Below are positions 45,957-54,701 of a stretch of 64,000 nt of DNA, in pieces. The stretch comes from JBLIRR01 sp049472395 (GTDB taxonomy: Bacteria; SZUA-182; DTGQ01; JBLIRR01), in the NCBI GenBank assembly GCA_049472395.1, contig JBLIRR010000030.1, forward strand, positions 1 through 64,000, written 5' to 3'. Made by a program: the position numbers and the translations under genes. Position 1 is the stretch's first letter; each line of letters opens with the position of its first letter. The notes under the pieces are model-generated. The model was not told where the DNA came from and made no database searches. It saw only the letters and a program-made list of their open reading frames with translations.

Positions 45957-47006
45957 TTACACAAAATCTACATGATCCGGATCAGAGTTTAAATATTCCA
46001 GAATTATCTTATTTTTTTCATTCGCAACACAATGATGATTACATACAATCGAGGGATTAATTTTAAGAAACTTGGATTTGTCTGAAAACCAAAATTGTTT
46101 AAAGCTTTGATTCCGAATTGAGCCGATTAAGCCCTCATCCAGGTTATACGCCTTATCCTGGCAGGGATATATATTTAAATCAGCGCCGATTACAGGTAAT
46201 ATTTGAAGATAAGGGCACCACGTGTATTCTTTATTAAATTTTTCATCCAGTTCATGATATGCATCAAATATTTCAAAGGATTCCTGCTCAAAATCATCTT
46301 TGGCTCTTCCAATCTCCTCTTTCACTAAAGGAAAAAAAGGCTTATGATAGAGATTATTTTCAGTGCCATCATTACTCACTATACATGCTGATACTTTCAC
46401 ACTATCAACACCACTATTTTTGAGAAGACTTATCAAATCATAAATATGCGAGGCATTTTCCCTATCTACTATGATACTTATCCCCAGAAAGCACCCTCCA
46501 TCTAATTTCCTAAAATGAGTAATATTATTTATTACTTTAGTAAATTCTCCCCTTTTTACTCCTCTATACGCAGAATAGCTTTCATCGTTCCACCCATCCA
46601 GAGAAATCCTGATCCACGATGCCCGAGCTGCAAAAATTTCTGCCAATTCACCATGTAAATTTGAGCCATTCGTTAATGAGGCGAATTTTATATGTGTGTG
46701 TGTGAGCCTTTTTATGACATCACGAAGATACGGATAGCAGAAAGGATCTCCCCCCCCGCTGAAAGTCACGGCTTTTACATCCATGTCAACCATATCATCG
46801 ATGATTTCCATCATCTTCTCTTTTGGAATATACTCCCTTTCGTTCATATCTTTTCCCAATTGAAGGCTCTCAACCCTATACGCGCAATATTTACAATTAT
46901 GGGAACACACATTTGTGGGTTTGATTCTCACATGGATAGGTGACAGTATTTCATCGCTATCGCGATCAAGGGTGTCAATCTTGTCCTTGAAATGAAATAT
47001 CTTCAT
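45957..47006 (-). CDS. Radical SAM/SPASM protein
   Basis: The 349 residues have PTNVCSHNCKYCAYRVE (CxxxCxxC), VTFSGGGDPFCYP, and a C-terminal cysteine set (WCPYLQILPVI, DLNIYPCQDKAY, CNHHCVANEKN). Start choice is uncertain: ATG 47006 lacks a clear Shine-Dalgarno, a GTG at 47027 is possible, and the frame extends to a TTG at 47072. Adjacent to the RfaE2/HldE-like genes and split transketolase, suggesting radical chemistry on an activated C5 to C8 sugar. That is inference. Confidence 0.8.
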   Translation of the reverse strand: MKIFHFKDKIDTLDRDSDEILSPIHVRIKPTNVCSHNCKYCAYRVESLQLGKDMNEREYIPKEKMMEIIDDMVDMDVKAVTFSGGGDPFCYPYLRDVIKRLTHTHIKFASLTNGSNLHGELAEIFAARASWIRISLDGWNDESYSAYRGVKRGEFTKVINNITHFRKLDGGCFLGISIIVDRENASHIYDLISLLKNSGVDSVKVSACIVSNDGTENNLYHKPFFPLVKEEIGRAKDDFEQESFEIFDAYHELDEKFNKEYTWCPYLQILPVIGADLNIYPCQDKAYNLDEGLIGSIRNQSFKQFWFSDKSKFLKINPSIVCNHHCVANEKNKIILEYLNSDPDHVDFV

Positions 47007-47043
47007 CTTTGAATATTTTACTTTCACAAAAAAATCACACCCT

Positions 47044-48429
47044 TTAGTCCACCATTGAATGTATAAATTCAAAGAGGTCTTGTTTCTTGACAGATTGTCT
47101 ATTCCCCATAATCTGGACTGCTAACGCCCCAACAGCATTGCCCAAGAATGAAATAAAATCTAAGGGCATATTATAGGCGCTATACGGCGCAGTATAGGCA
47201 AAAAAGGCATCGCCTGAGCCAACTGTATCAACCACATTTGATGAAAATACAGGAGTGCTGTTACTCTCACCATTTTTAGCAATGCCAAATGAGCCTCGCT
47301 TCCCAAGAGTCACGATAAGATACTCACACTCTATTTTTTTTGAGATTTGTGCGGCAACCTCCTCAATGGGTGCAAACCGTTCTTGTGCAGCCCATCTAAT
47401 TTCATGTTCATCAAGACATACAAAATTTGGATTATGATATTTTGTTATCATATTATAGCCGGCATTTGCCGCATTATTTTGCGTATTAACGGCAAATTTC
47501 TTTGATTCTTTCTCAATGACTTTGATAATATTATTGGTAATTAATCCATGTCCGAAATCACACACTATCACAATATCATATCCGGATGCTTCAGTGGTTA
47601 AATAATTAATTATTTCCGTTTCACACGATGTATTAATATAACTATTATTTAAGTAATTAATTTCAAATAATTTCTGATTCACACATTGATTGATATATCT
47701 TTTCTTAATAATGGTAGGGCCATCCTTTCTAAAGAAAAACTTGCTTTTTATTTTGGGATTAAGATGTTCCATGATAAATTCTTCTCGTGAATCCTCCTGG
47801 CCTAAAAGCGTGAGAAGTTGAATATTATCGCAAATTTCAGCACAATGATTGGCTACAGCAAAAACACCCCCGGTAAATATTTCATGGGATAAATATTTAT
47901 GCACGACAATAGGGGCTTTTGATGATTTATACATTGACTCACAGTAATAGTATTCATCAATTATTCCATCACCAATAAGTAAAATATTAATATCTTTAAT
48001 GCTATTTATTCTCTCAATAATAGAGTCATAGGTATATTTTTTTGAAAAACTGGCAAGAAAATTATTTAATTCCGGATTATATACAGCTATGAATTTATCT
48101 TGCAATGTAATAGAAGTATCGAATGTTTTGTCCTCATCAACTATACTCACATAATCAACATATTCAAGAGAGGCAACATTCTCTGCTCTATATTGTTCAT
48201 GAAATAGTGGGCCACTCGTACCTTGATGAAAACCATTGCTTTTTGAAATTGTTACAACCAGAATATCACCTTGAGCCTTCGCAGAATGAAGTTGTTCGGT
48301 AATGCCCGGGTGGATAAGGTCAAAAATCCCATGAGTATGTACAATAGTCTTATTTTCATTTTTTAATACTTCAAGCTTTCTTAAAAGATCATCATATAGT
48401 AATATTTTATCCTGAATTGCTTTATTCAT
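47044..48429 (-). CDS. Nucleotidyltransferase-PfkB kinase fusion, reversed relative to HldE
   Basis: The 461 residues: N-terminal RfaE2-type cytidylyl/adenylyltransferase-like domain (THGIFDLIHPGITEQLHSAK, residues 31-50), then a PfkB-family kinase domain with INILLIGDGIIDEYYYCES, TGGVFAVANHCAEI and VDTVGSGDAFFAYTAPY (catalytic Asp). In HldE the kinase is N-terminal. The transferase motif HxGH reads HPGI here, so the second His is lost and that domain is probably inactive or non-catalytic. The neighbouring 48448-48927 protein has the intact HPGH. Confidence 0.8.
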   Translation of the reverse strand: MNKAIQDKILLYDDLLRKLEVLKNENKTIVHTHGIFDLIHPGITEQLHSAKAQGDILVVTISKSNGFHQGTSGPLFHEQYRAENVASLEYVDYVSIVDEDKTFDTSITLQDKFIAVYNPELNNFLASFSKKYTYDSIIERINSIKDINILLIGDGIIDEYYYCESMYKSSKAPIVVHKYLSHEIFTGGVFAVANHCAEICDNIQLLTLLGQEDSREEFIMEHLNPKIKSKFFFRKDGPTIIKKRYINQCVNQKLFEINYLNNSYINTSCETEIINYLTTEASGYDIVIVCDFGHGLITNNIIKVIEKESKKFAVNTQNNAANAGYNMITKYHNPNFVCLDEHEIRWAAQERFAPIEEVAAQISKKIECEYLIVTLGKRGSFGIAKNGESNSTPVFSSNVVDTVGSGDAFFAYTAPYSAYNMPLDFISFLGNAVGALAVQIMGNRQSVKKQDLFEFIHSMVD

Positions 48430-48447
48430 GACCTCACTCTATTTTTA

Positions 48448-48927
48448 CTATTTCTTGAGAAAATATCTATGTAATAATTCTGTTGAAGAAAAGACTATCT
48501 CGTGGGTAAACTCCATGCTGGCCCCAATCTCTTGCACGACCTTATATTCTCTTTGTAATTTTCCTGTTTTATCATGAAAGTTTTCAAATTCCTGGCCCTT
48601 CACATATATATCGGGCTTTAAGAGCCTTAATGTCTCTTCGGCAGTTGGCCACTTATTGATTGCAACAAAATCGACACACTCAAGGGCTGCGATAGATTCA
48701 GCCCTTAAATTTTCATTATATACCGGTCTGTCAGGCCCTTTATCCACAAATCTGTCGGGTGAGATGGTCACCATGAGGATATCACCCTTTCTTTTTGCCG
48801 CCTGAAGATATTTGATATGACCCGGGTGCATTAAATCAAAACACCCGTGGCAGTGGACTATTTTTTTACCACATGCCTTGAGCGCATCTATTTTTTCTTT
48901 TAACTGATCAATCTTAAGTATCTTCAT
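48448..48927 (-). CDS. RfaE2/TagD-family nucleotidyltransferase
   Basis: The 159-residue cytidylyl/adenylyltransferase has VHCHGCFDLMHPGHIKYLQA (HxGH intact at residues 34-37), ILMVTISPDRFVDKGPDRPV and PDIYVKGQEFEN (the KGQ loop of heptose-phosphate adenylyltransferases). It would activate a sugar 1-phosphate (heptose 1-phosphate) or glycerol-3-phosphate-like substrate. Overlaps the upstream gene by 14 bases. It probably complements the degenerate domain of the adjacent kinase fusion. Confidence 0.85.
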   Translation of the reverse strand: MKILKIDQLKEKIDALKACGKKIVHCHGCFDLMHPGHIKYLQAAKRKGDILMVTISPDRFVDKGPDRPVYNENLRAESIAALECVDFVAINKWPTAEETLRLLKPDIYVKGQEFENFHDKTGKLQREYKVVQEIGASMEFTHEIVFSSTELLHRYFLKK

Positions 48928-49891
48928 TTTGTTTATTCAATGATGACCACAGCGCAGGTATACTCTCAGAATGGCGTGCCTTAATATAATAACTTTTCCC
49001 TCCCTCTGCGACTGTGCGCGCGAGCATTGTTTTCCAGGGCCTGAAATAATAAAAAACACTCTCCTTTGATGGTTCCTCTTTAAAGGTGTCCGGTAATTCA
49101 TGTAAATCACAGACGAGTGTGGTAAATTTTCTTATTTCTTTATTTTCTTGATGGCTCACATTCCTCGCCATGCTCAGCGCTTTTAAATAAACTTCCGGCG
49201 CCATCACGGCGCTTCCGAAATTCATGATGACTCCCCCTTCAAGATTTTGAATCACTGAGGCAAAGAGTAAAAAATCATTATATGAGAGCGCGCCGGTTGC
49301 GGCGCCATCACAATTAGGGTGTCCATGAATAATGTCATAGCCTATACCAACATGAACTGTGATGGGGATATTCAAATCATAGGCAGCACCGAATATGCTT
49401 ATCTCTTTATAGGGAAAATCGCTCGTTAAGATGGCCCGTCCTATTACTTCTCCAAGGCCACTCGCCGGATCATTCTTATACGCTTCATTAATTATATCAT
49501 TTAAGATCCCCGTTTCTTTCCATAATCCGAATTGACCCTCCTTAATATACCGGCGAACACTCTCGGTAGTGGCGCCGATCATCGACAATTCAAAATCATG
49601 TATTATCCCCGCTCCATTAGTTGCAATACAGGTGATAAATCCATTCTTCATTAAATCAATGAGATACTTCTGAACACCTGAGCGAATTACATGCGCCCCC
49701 ATCATGACAATCACGGAAGAGCCTTTTTTTTTAGCTTGTTGTATCTCCTCGGCAACACAAAGGTATTTTTTATTTATGTGAGCAGGATCAACATAGGCCA
49801 CTTCTTTGATTATATTGATAGTAAGATCATGTTCCCGCCGAGAGAGAGGTTTTATATCTAATAAATTTCGATTAAATGAGGAGAATTTCAA
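48914..49891 (-). CDS. Conserved protein with possible deoxyhypusine-synthase-like fold
   Basis: The 325 residues are not confidently recognised. SSVIVMMGAHVIRSGVQKYL, FITCIATNGAGIIHDFELSM, EGQFGLWKETGILND and DIIHGHPNCDGAATG suggest a Rossmann-type fold; the TNGAGxIHDxE segment recalls deoxyhypusine synthase-like proteins. No eIF-5A context exists. The start is TTG with GAGGA 9 bases upstream and no alternative ATG nearby. It lies between PseC-like and RfaE2-like genes and may act on the same sugar. Confidence 0.4.
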   Translation of the reverse strand: MKFSSFNRNLLDIKPLSRREHDLTINIIKEVAYVDPAHINKKYLCVAEEIQQAKKKGSSVIVMMGAHVIRSGVQKYLIDLMKNGFITCIATNGAGIIHDFELSMIGATTESVRRYIKEGQFGLWKETGILNDIINEAYKNDPASGLGEVIGRAILTSDFPYKEISIFGAAYDLNIPITVHVGIGYDIIHGHPNCDGAATGALSYNDFLLFASVIQNLEGGVIMNFGSAVMAPEVYLKALSMARNVSHQENKEIRKFTTLVCDLHELPDTFKEEPSKESVFYYFRPWKTMLARTVAEGGKSYYIKARHSESIPALWSSLNKQNEDT

Positions 49892-49915
49892 AAAAGTGAG
49901 TCCTCAAAAAGATTC

Positions 49916-51496
49916 TTAGTGGACTATATGTTCCATTGCAGAAACGACCCGCACATTGTCTTCTTTTTTCATATCAGGAAAAATAGGCAATGAAATAATT
50001 TGATTATATACTTTCTCCGCAACGGGACAAAGCCCTTCTGAAGTTCCAAATCTTTTTTGATAGAAGGGGTGAAGATGAACGGGGATATAATGCACATTTA
50101 CTCCGATATCTCGTGCGCGCAAATACGAAAAAATCATATCCCTATCCTGTGCAAGTAGATCTGTCTTAAGTTTCACCACATATAAATGGTATGCATGTGA
50201 CACATCGGGCCGTCTCTTTAAAGGTTCGACAGCAGGTATGTTTTGAAATGCTTTATCATATTCCCCTGCTATTTCTTGACGCCGTTCTATCCAGGCAGGC
50301 AATCGGCGCAACTGACTTATACCGAGCGCACACTGAAAATCAGTAAGCCGATAATTATATCCCAGCTCTACCATCGCATAAAACCAGGAATTCTCCTCTT
50401 TTCTTTTATGGTGGTCACTCGTTATGCCATGATTGCGAAAATTACGAAGACGCGACGCGTATTCAGGATCATCAGTCGTGATCATCCCTCCTTCACCAGT
50501 GGTTATATGCTTGACAGGATGAAAGCTAAACGCCGAAAGAGCCGCCAAAGAGCCGACCCGTCTTCCCTTGTATTCTCCTCCCAATGAATGACATGCATCA
50601 GCGACGAGGGCAAGGTTATGCCGCTTTGCAATATCATGTAATGTATCATAGTGGCACGGCTGCCCTGCATAATCAACCGCAATAATGGCTTTTGTTCGTT
50701 CAGTGATTTTCTTCTCTACCTGCGCAATATCTATCAGAAGAGTCTCTTCATCAACGTCAGCAAAGACTGGTATCCCACCCTGATATACAACGGCGTTCGC
50801 TGTAGCTGAAAAGGTTATGGAGGGGACAATCACCTCATCACCAGGCCCGATCCCTACAGCATACATAGCTGCATGAAGGGCAGCTGTTCCGCTTGAAACG
50901 CAAATGGCATAGCGCGCGCCAACGAATTTGGCGAATGTTTCCTCAAATTCCGCAACTTTCGGACCTGTCGTAAGCCAGTCAGATCGAAGCACAGAACATA
51001 CCGCGGCAATGTCATTTTCATCCATCGACTGACGACTATACGGCAGATATGACCGCCTCTCCCCCCCAGTTTCAGGAATTATCACGTTTACCCATTCAAA
51101 TTTTTCATACTCTTTTTTATTATAGGTAATGATTACTTTAATATCATGCTCTCTCATGCAATCAGCAATTAAATACGAATTGATGTCGTATGAATTCAGG
51201 GAATATCTTTCCACCTCATGGACCAAATCCGGGGATGAAGCCAATTCCGAGAGAGATCTCGCTTTAATAACCGTTACCCCGGCTTTTCCTGTCAACTCTC
51301 TTATAAATTGAAAAGCCTCTTCTAGGGAAGAAGAGTGTTGTGCGTTGAATAACTCGATCAAATTGATATCAGTAATAAAAAATCCGGAAAAGAGATTCTC
51401 CTCAATAATTCTTATTGATTCTTTGTAAAAAGGAGAATCGGGGATGGAGGCATAGAGAAGAATTTCCGTATCTAATAGCGGCCTGTTATACGACAT
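49916..51496 (-). CDS. pseC: PIN domain fused to PseC-like sugar aminotransferase
   Basis: The 526 residues are two parts. Residues 1-140 look like a PIN (VapC-type) domain, with acidic residues at D9 (RPLLDTEILLYA), E48 (INLIELFN), D104 (SYDINSYLIAD) and E129 (TYNKKEYEK). Residues 148-526 are a complete PseC/DegT aminotransferase (LPYSRQSMDENDI, VSSGTAALHAAMYAV, LVADACHSLGG, Lys329 in SFHPVKHITTGEGG). PseC aminates C4 of the PseB product. The junction has a G7 run (complement of 51061-51067). A single frame is open throughout. I infer an unusual fusion or frameshift-derived merge. Confidence 0.85.
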   Translation of the reverse strand: MSYNRPLLDTEILLYASIPDSPFYKESIRIIEENLFSGFFITDINLIELFNAQHSSSLEEAFQFIRELTGKAGVTVIKARSLSELASSPDLVHEVERYSLNSYDINSYLIADCMREHDIKVIITYNKKEYEKFEWVNVIIPETGGERRSYLPYSRQSMDENDIAAVCSVLRSDWLTTGPKVAEFEETFAKFVGARYAICVSSGTAALHAAMYAVGIGPGDEVIVPSITFSATANAVVYQGGIPVFADVDEETLLIDIAQVEKKITERTKAIIAVDYAGQPCHYDTLHDIAKRHNLALVADACHSLGGEYKGRRVGSLAALSAFSFHPVKHITTGEGGMITTDDPEYASRLRNFRNHGITSDHHKRKEENSWFYAMVELGYNYRLTDFQCALGISQLRRLPAWIERRQEIAGEYDKAFQNIPAVEPLKRRPDVSHAYHLYVVKLKTDLLAQDRDMIFSYLRARDIGVNVHYIPVHLHPFYQKRFGTSEGLCPVAEKVYNQIISLPIFPDMKKEDNVRVVSAMEHIVH

Positions 51497-51518
51497 TCTT
51501 TTTTCGGCTTATCTTTTT

Positions 51519-52523
51519 TTAAAACCGACTCTCATGGGCAGTCTGTTCTAATATATTCCTGAGATCTTCAATGGATAATTGTGCAGGATTATTATTTGAT
51601 GTGTAACTAAATCCCTCCGGGCATAAAGTCCCCTCAGGGCCACCGACGAATTCTTCATCCTCATCACAATTATTATCCCTTATTGCATAATAATCGTCAT
51701 ACTCTGTTGTACTTCGTCCTTCAGCTTCACTTATCAGTACTTCATGGATCTTCTCTCCCGGACGAATGCCGATAACCTTTTGAGTACACTCAGGTGCGAG
51801 TGCCTTCGCCAGATCTGTAATCTTCATGGAGGGAATTTTAGGGACAAAGATCTCGCCCCCCCTCATTAAGTCTAAAACTTTAAGCACAAAACATACACCT
51901 TGATCTAAGGTAATCCAAAAGCGTGTCATCCTTGGATCAGTAATAGGGAGTGCGCCTGTTTTCGCGTATTCTCTAAAATATGGAACCACGGACCCACGGC
52001 TTCCTATAACATTTCCGTAACGTACCACAGTAAAAACTGTCTTTTTGCTTAAGCCGGTATATACTTTGGCTGAAACAAATAATTTTTCAGCACATAATTT
52101 TGTCGCGCCATATAAATTTAAGGGATTGCACGCCTTATCCGTTGATATAACCACAACTTTTTTCACATTATTATACAGCGCCGCATTAATAATGTTCATT
52201 GAACCAATAATATTGGTTTTAATCGATTCTTCAGGATTATACTCTGCTGCGGGCACTTGTTTAAGGGCTGCGGCATGAATAACATAATCAACATCATTTA
52301 ACGCACGAATAAGTCTTTGCTTGTCCCTTACATCCCCAATAAAATAACGAATACACGAATATTTTTTCTTATCCCATATCTGTGACATCTCATACTGCTT
52401 ATATTCATCCCTGCTGAAGATAATAAGCTTTTTAGGACTATAATTTTCAAGGACAATATGAGTAAACTTTTTCCCAAATGAGCCTGTCCCACCGGTAACT
52501 AAAATAACCTTATCGTTTAACAT
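51519..52523 (-). CDS. pseB: UDP-GlcNAc 4,6-dehydratase/5-epimerase
   Basis: The 334-residue extended SDR of the PseB/FlaA1 type has VTGGTGSFGKKFTHIVLEN, IFSRDEYKQYEM, HAAALKQVPAAEYNP, STDKACNPLNLYGATKLCAE (YxxxK with the Asp/Lys dehydratase signature DKA) and RYGNVIGSRGSVVPYF. PseB starts the pseudaminic acid route. A long leader (about 460 bases from a good minus-strand promoter) precedes it. Next downstream gene is the PIN-PseC fusion, as expected for the pathway order. Confidence 0.92.
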   Translation of the reverse strand: MLNDKVILVTGGTGSFGKKFTHIVLENYSPKKLIIFSRDEYKQYEMSQIWDKKKYSCIRYFIGDVRDKQRLIRALNDVDYVIHAAALKQVPAAEYNPEESIKTNIIGSMNIINAALYNNVKKVVVISTDKACNPLNLYGATKLCAEKLFVSAKVYTGLSKKTVFTVVRYGNVIGSRGSVVPYFREYAKTGALPITDPRMTRFWITLDQGVCFVLKVLDLMRGGEIFVPKIPSMKITDLAKALAPECTQKVIGIRPGEKIHEVLISEAEGRSTTEYDDYYAIRDNNCDEDEEFVGGPEGTLCPEGFSYTSNNNPAQLSIEDLRNILEQTAHESRF

Positions 52524-52671
52524 AACACACCGACTTCCTTATGTTATTCACCGTCCCCCTCCCCATATCCTTCAGTATCTTAGCACATTAAATAATAATT
52601 GCCTGGAATTTATAAAGACAATAATTCAATTTAGAAGCAATATATTCAAAGAGTTATACTAAATTTATAAA

Positions 52672-52697
52672 ATATATAGCTCCGCTCTTTCAATTAC
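52672..52697 (-). promoter_or_regulatory. Conserved leader motif, copy B (ops-like)
   Basis: On the minus strand it reads GTAATTGAAAGAGCGGAGCT then ATATA, about 150 bases upstream of pseB in the transcribed leader. It differs from copy D at only 3 of 25 positions. The orientation is towards the downstream genes, as for the other copies. Confidence 0.62.
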
Positions 52698-52992
52698 AAT
52701 TAATGAAAAAAGGAGGGATTTAGCCACTCATTCTCGACATATTTCCCCCCTCTTACTATGCCTTTTTATTATCTATTACATCTCTATTAAGGTTAGAGGC
52801 TCATTTTTCTTTATTTGAATTGTAAAGATCATGCGTAGCTATCGTTTTTATATGAAGTTTATTGAATTTAAGTGACAGTTTATAAAGAAAAAAACACTTC
52901 CCCACAACAACATTAGGATTACTCATCAATTACCCTCAAATCTATTGTCTATTTCCGATCTGTTGTATGTATACCATAGAATTTAGGCTTTT

Positions 52993-53021
52993 ATAATAAA
53001 CTCTCACACGAAAAATGTCAA
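52993..53021 (-). promoter_or_regulatory. Near-consensus sigma70-type promoter, minus strand
   Basis: Minus strand TTGACA (53016-53021), 17-base spacer, TATTAT (52993-52998, 5 of 6). It lies just beyond the stop of the WecA-like gene and directs transcription into the long leader before pseB. Confidence 0.6.
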
Positions 53022-53027
53022 ATAATA

Positions 53028-54089
53028 CTATATCAGCCGAGCCTTTTTCGATTTTTTTATTATAATAATCGAATATATTATTTGAAAAAGAAAGAAAGGA
53101 ATATATACAGGAATATACCTGGGTACTCCCTTTTTAATTTCAATGGTGAGCATTACCCATGCCCCAATACCCTGTGCAAAGCACACTGCGAAATGAAAAA
53201 GACTCACTGATGCATGGCTATAGCCCAATTGATTAAATAGCTGGTAGAGATGCTGACGATGCGCGGAAAAAACGTTTTCACGAGCAATAAGACGCCGTAT
53301 GAACGTAAAAAAAGTATCATATATGAAATTAAATAATAATAATGGCATTACGAAAAGCGAGGTGTGGGAATGGTCATAAAGAGCGGCAATTATACCTAAA
53401 GTAGCAAAAACAAATCCCAAAAAAGCGCTCCCAACATCCCCCATAAACAAGCGGGGTTTGGGAAAATTGAAAACTAAAAATCCAGAAGATCCTGCAATTA
53501 ATGTATAACAGATAATATAAACAAAAAGGCTGCCTTGCAGAAAGCACAATATCCCAAAAAACAGACTCACGATAACGGCCATACCTGCGGCCAAACCATT
53601 TATTCCATCCATAAAATTATATGCATTAGTCAAACCTATAATCCAAAGAAATGTAATAATATAACCCATGATTCCAAGATTGATTTTGCCGCGTCCTGGC
53701 CACGAGATTTGGTGTATCACAAGGCCAAAAGCCATGACAATAGAAACGGCGATTATCTGGCATATGAGCTTAAAAGCAAATGATTTATATCTTAAATCAT
53801 CATAAAGGGAGACACCTGCAATAAAAAGAGCTGCAAACACAAATCCACCAAAATAGTTCCTTTTAATTAAAGTCGCATTTCCAAAAGTATAAATCGCAAT
53901 AACCCCTATAAAAAATGTGAGCACAATAACGATGCCCCCAGATTTCGGAGTGGGCACTTCATGGGAAGATCTCTCGTTGGGAACATCAATTATCCGCCCC
54001 CATCTAATCATTAACCAGCAACCGAGGCGCGCCAGCATGAAAAGCCCTAAAGCAAAAAGAACATGAGTAAAAAATGCGTATCGTGTCAT
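53028..54089 (-). CDS. WecA/WbpL-family polyprenyl-phosphate sugar-1-phosphate transferase
   Basis: The 353 residues form about ten hydrophobic segments. Family motifs: DVPNERSSHEVPTPKSGG (loop 1), YNFMDGINGLAAG (Asp-rich loop), FMGDVGSAFLGF and the His-rich SAHRQHLYQLF loop. The enzyme puts a HexNAc-1-phosphate (GlcNAc or a 6-deoxy derivative) onto undecaprenyl phosphate, starting lipid-linked glycan assembly in the inner membrane. ATG start. Upstream 804 bases are intergenic. WbpL versus WecA substrate cannot be told. Confidence 0.9.
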   Translation of the reverse strand: MTRYAFFTHVLFALGLFMLARLGCWLMIRWGRIIDVPNERSSHEVPTPKSGGIVIVLTFFIGVIAIYTFGNATLIKRNYFGGFVFAALFIAGVSLYDDLRYKSFAFKLICQIIAVSIVMAFGLVIHQISWPGRGKINLGIMGYIITFLWIIGLTNAYNFMDGINGLAAGMAVIVSLFFGILCFLQGSLFVYIICYTLIAGSSGFLVFNFPKPRLFMGDVGSAFLGFVFATLGIIAALYDHSHTSLFVMPLLLFNFIYDTFFTFIRRLIARENVFSAHRQHLYQLFNQLGYSHASVSLFHFAVCFAQGIGAWVMLTIEIKKGVPRYIPVYIPFFLFQIIYSIIIIKKSKKARLI

Positions 54090-54219
54090 ATGAACATTCG
54101 CGTAAACATTTATTGATTATTCCTATAATGGTAATGTAATACTCTGTAAAATATCAAATAACATAGTCTATTATAATATATTAGGGAATAAAATATTGTC
54201 AATAATACCTTTTGTCGAT

Positions 54220-54295
54220 CAGCAATTCTAATTTTGAGTACATAACATGTGGCAAGTGGGGTCGAGGAACCTAACAGTCAAAATTAGAATTGCTG
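54220..54295. mobile_element. MITE-like 76-bp palindromic insertion with 9-bp direct repeats
   Basis: Perfect 18-bp inverted arms (CAGCAATTCTAATTTTGA at 54220-54237, its complement at 54278-54295) flank a 40-base middle. Directly outside both arms is TTTGTCGAT (54211-54219 and 54296-54304), the expected target-site duplication of an insertion. It encodes nothing. A decayed relative lies at 33200-33281. The source transposase is not in the window; a 9-bp duplication occurs in several IS families. Confidence 0.72.
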
Positions 54296-54347
54296 TTTGT
54301 CGATACTTTATTGTCAATAATATTGACGGATACACCTGAACTCAATA

Positions 54348-54376
54348 TTGACAAACCTTTATTTATTTAGTAAAGT
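54348..54376 (+). promoter_or_regulatory. Candidate sigma70-type promoter
   Basis: TTGACA at 54348-54353, 17-base spacer, TAAAGT at 54371-54376 (4 of 6). It points towards the ATPase genes and would yield a leader of roughly 510 bases holding motif copies C and D. Confidence 0.4.
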
Positions 54377-54541
54377 ACCCTTCCATTATTTTATTTATTA
54401 ATTTGTGATAAATAGTATATCAATTATGATTATAATTGTAGAATGAAGTGTACCATTTTATTCATAAGATAGTCTCTCTTTAAGATTCAACTACCCGAAT
54501 GAAAAATCCTGAGGAGCGCTATCTGTGTATATCATGGAACC

Positions 54542-54560
54542 GAGAAGGCGGAGCTTTATA
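54542..54560 (+). promoter_or_regulatory. Conserved leader motif, copy C (ops-like)
   Basis: Plus strand GAGAAGGCGGAGCTTTATA, with the GGAACC bases before it. It matches copy D with 5 differences in 24 bases, and lies about 330 bases upstream of the first ATPase gene. Confidence 0.5.
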
Positions 54561-54701
54561 AAGCTAACTTTGATTAACTTTAATCGTCAAGGGGCGTAGC
54601 ATCATATTCTTTGAGGCTTGCAAAGTTCATTAAATAATAGTATAGTAACCTCGTTTTCATAAAGGATTCTCGGGTCATTATTGGAATTTTATTAAATGAA
54701 T

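Larger units (their letters stand above)
52524..53027. other. Non-coding leader region upstream of pseB
   Basis: These 504 bases hold no supportable ORF. They contain a sigma70-like promoter near the right end, leader-motif copy B, and a run of short G/C-rich inverted segments (GGAGGGA near 52710 and CCCCCCTC near 52745), possibly a hairpin. The sequence is otherwise AT-rich. Confidence 0.6.

Noticed and set aside
47044..48429. Calling this gene hldE
   Set aside because: Domain order is reversed and the transferase HxGH is lost, so the standard bifunctional role is not supported.
54313..54327. Perfect 15-base palindrome GTCAATAATATTGAC
   Set aside because: Kept only as a possible operator; AT-rich palindromes this short are common and no regulator gene is adjacent.
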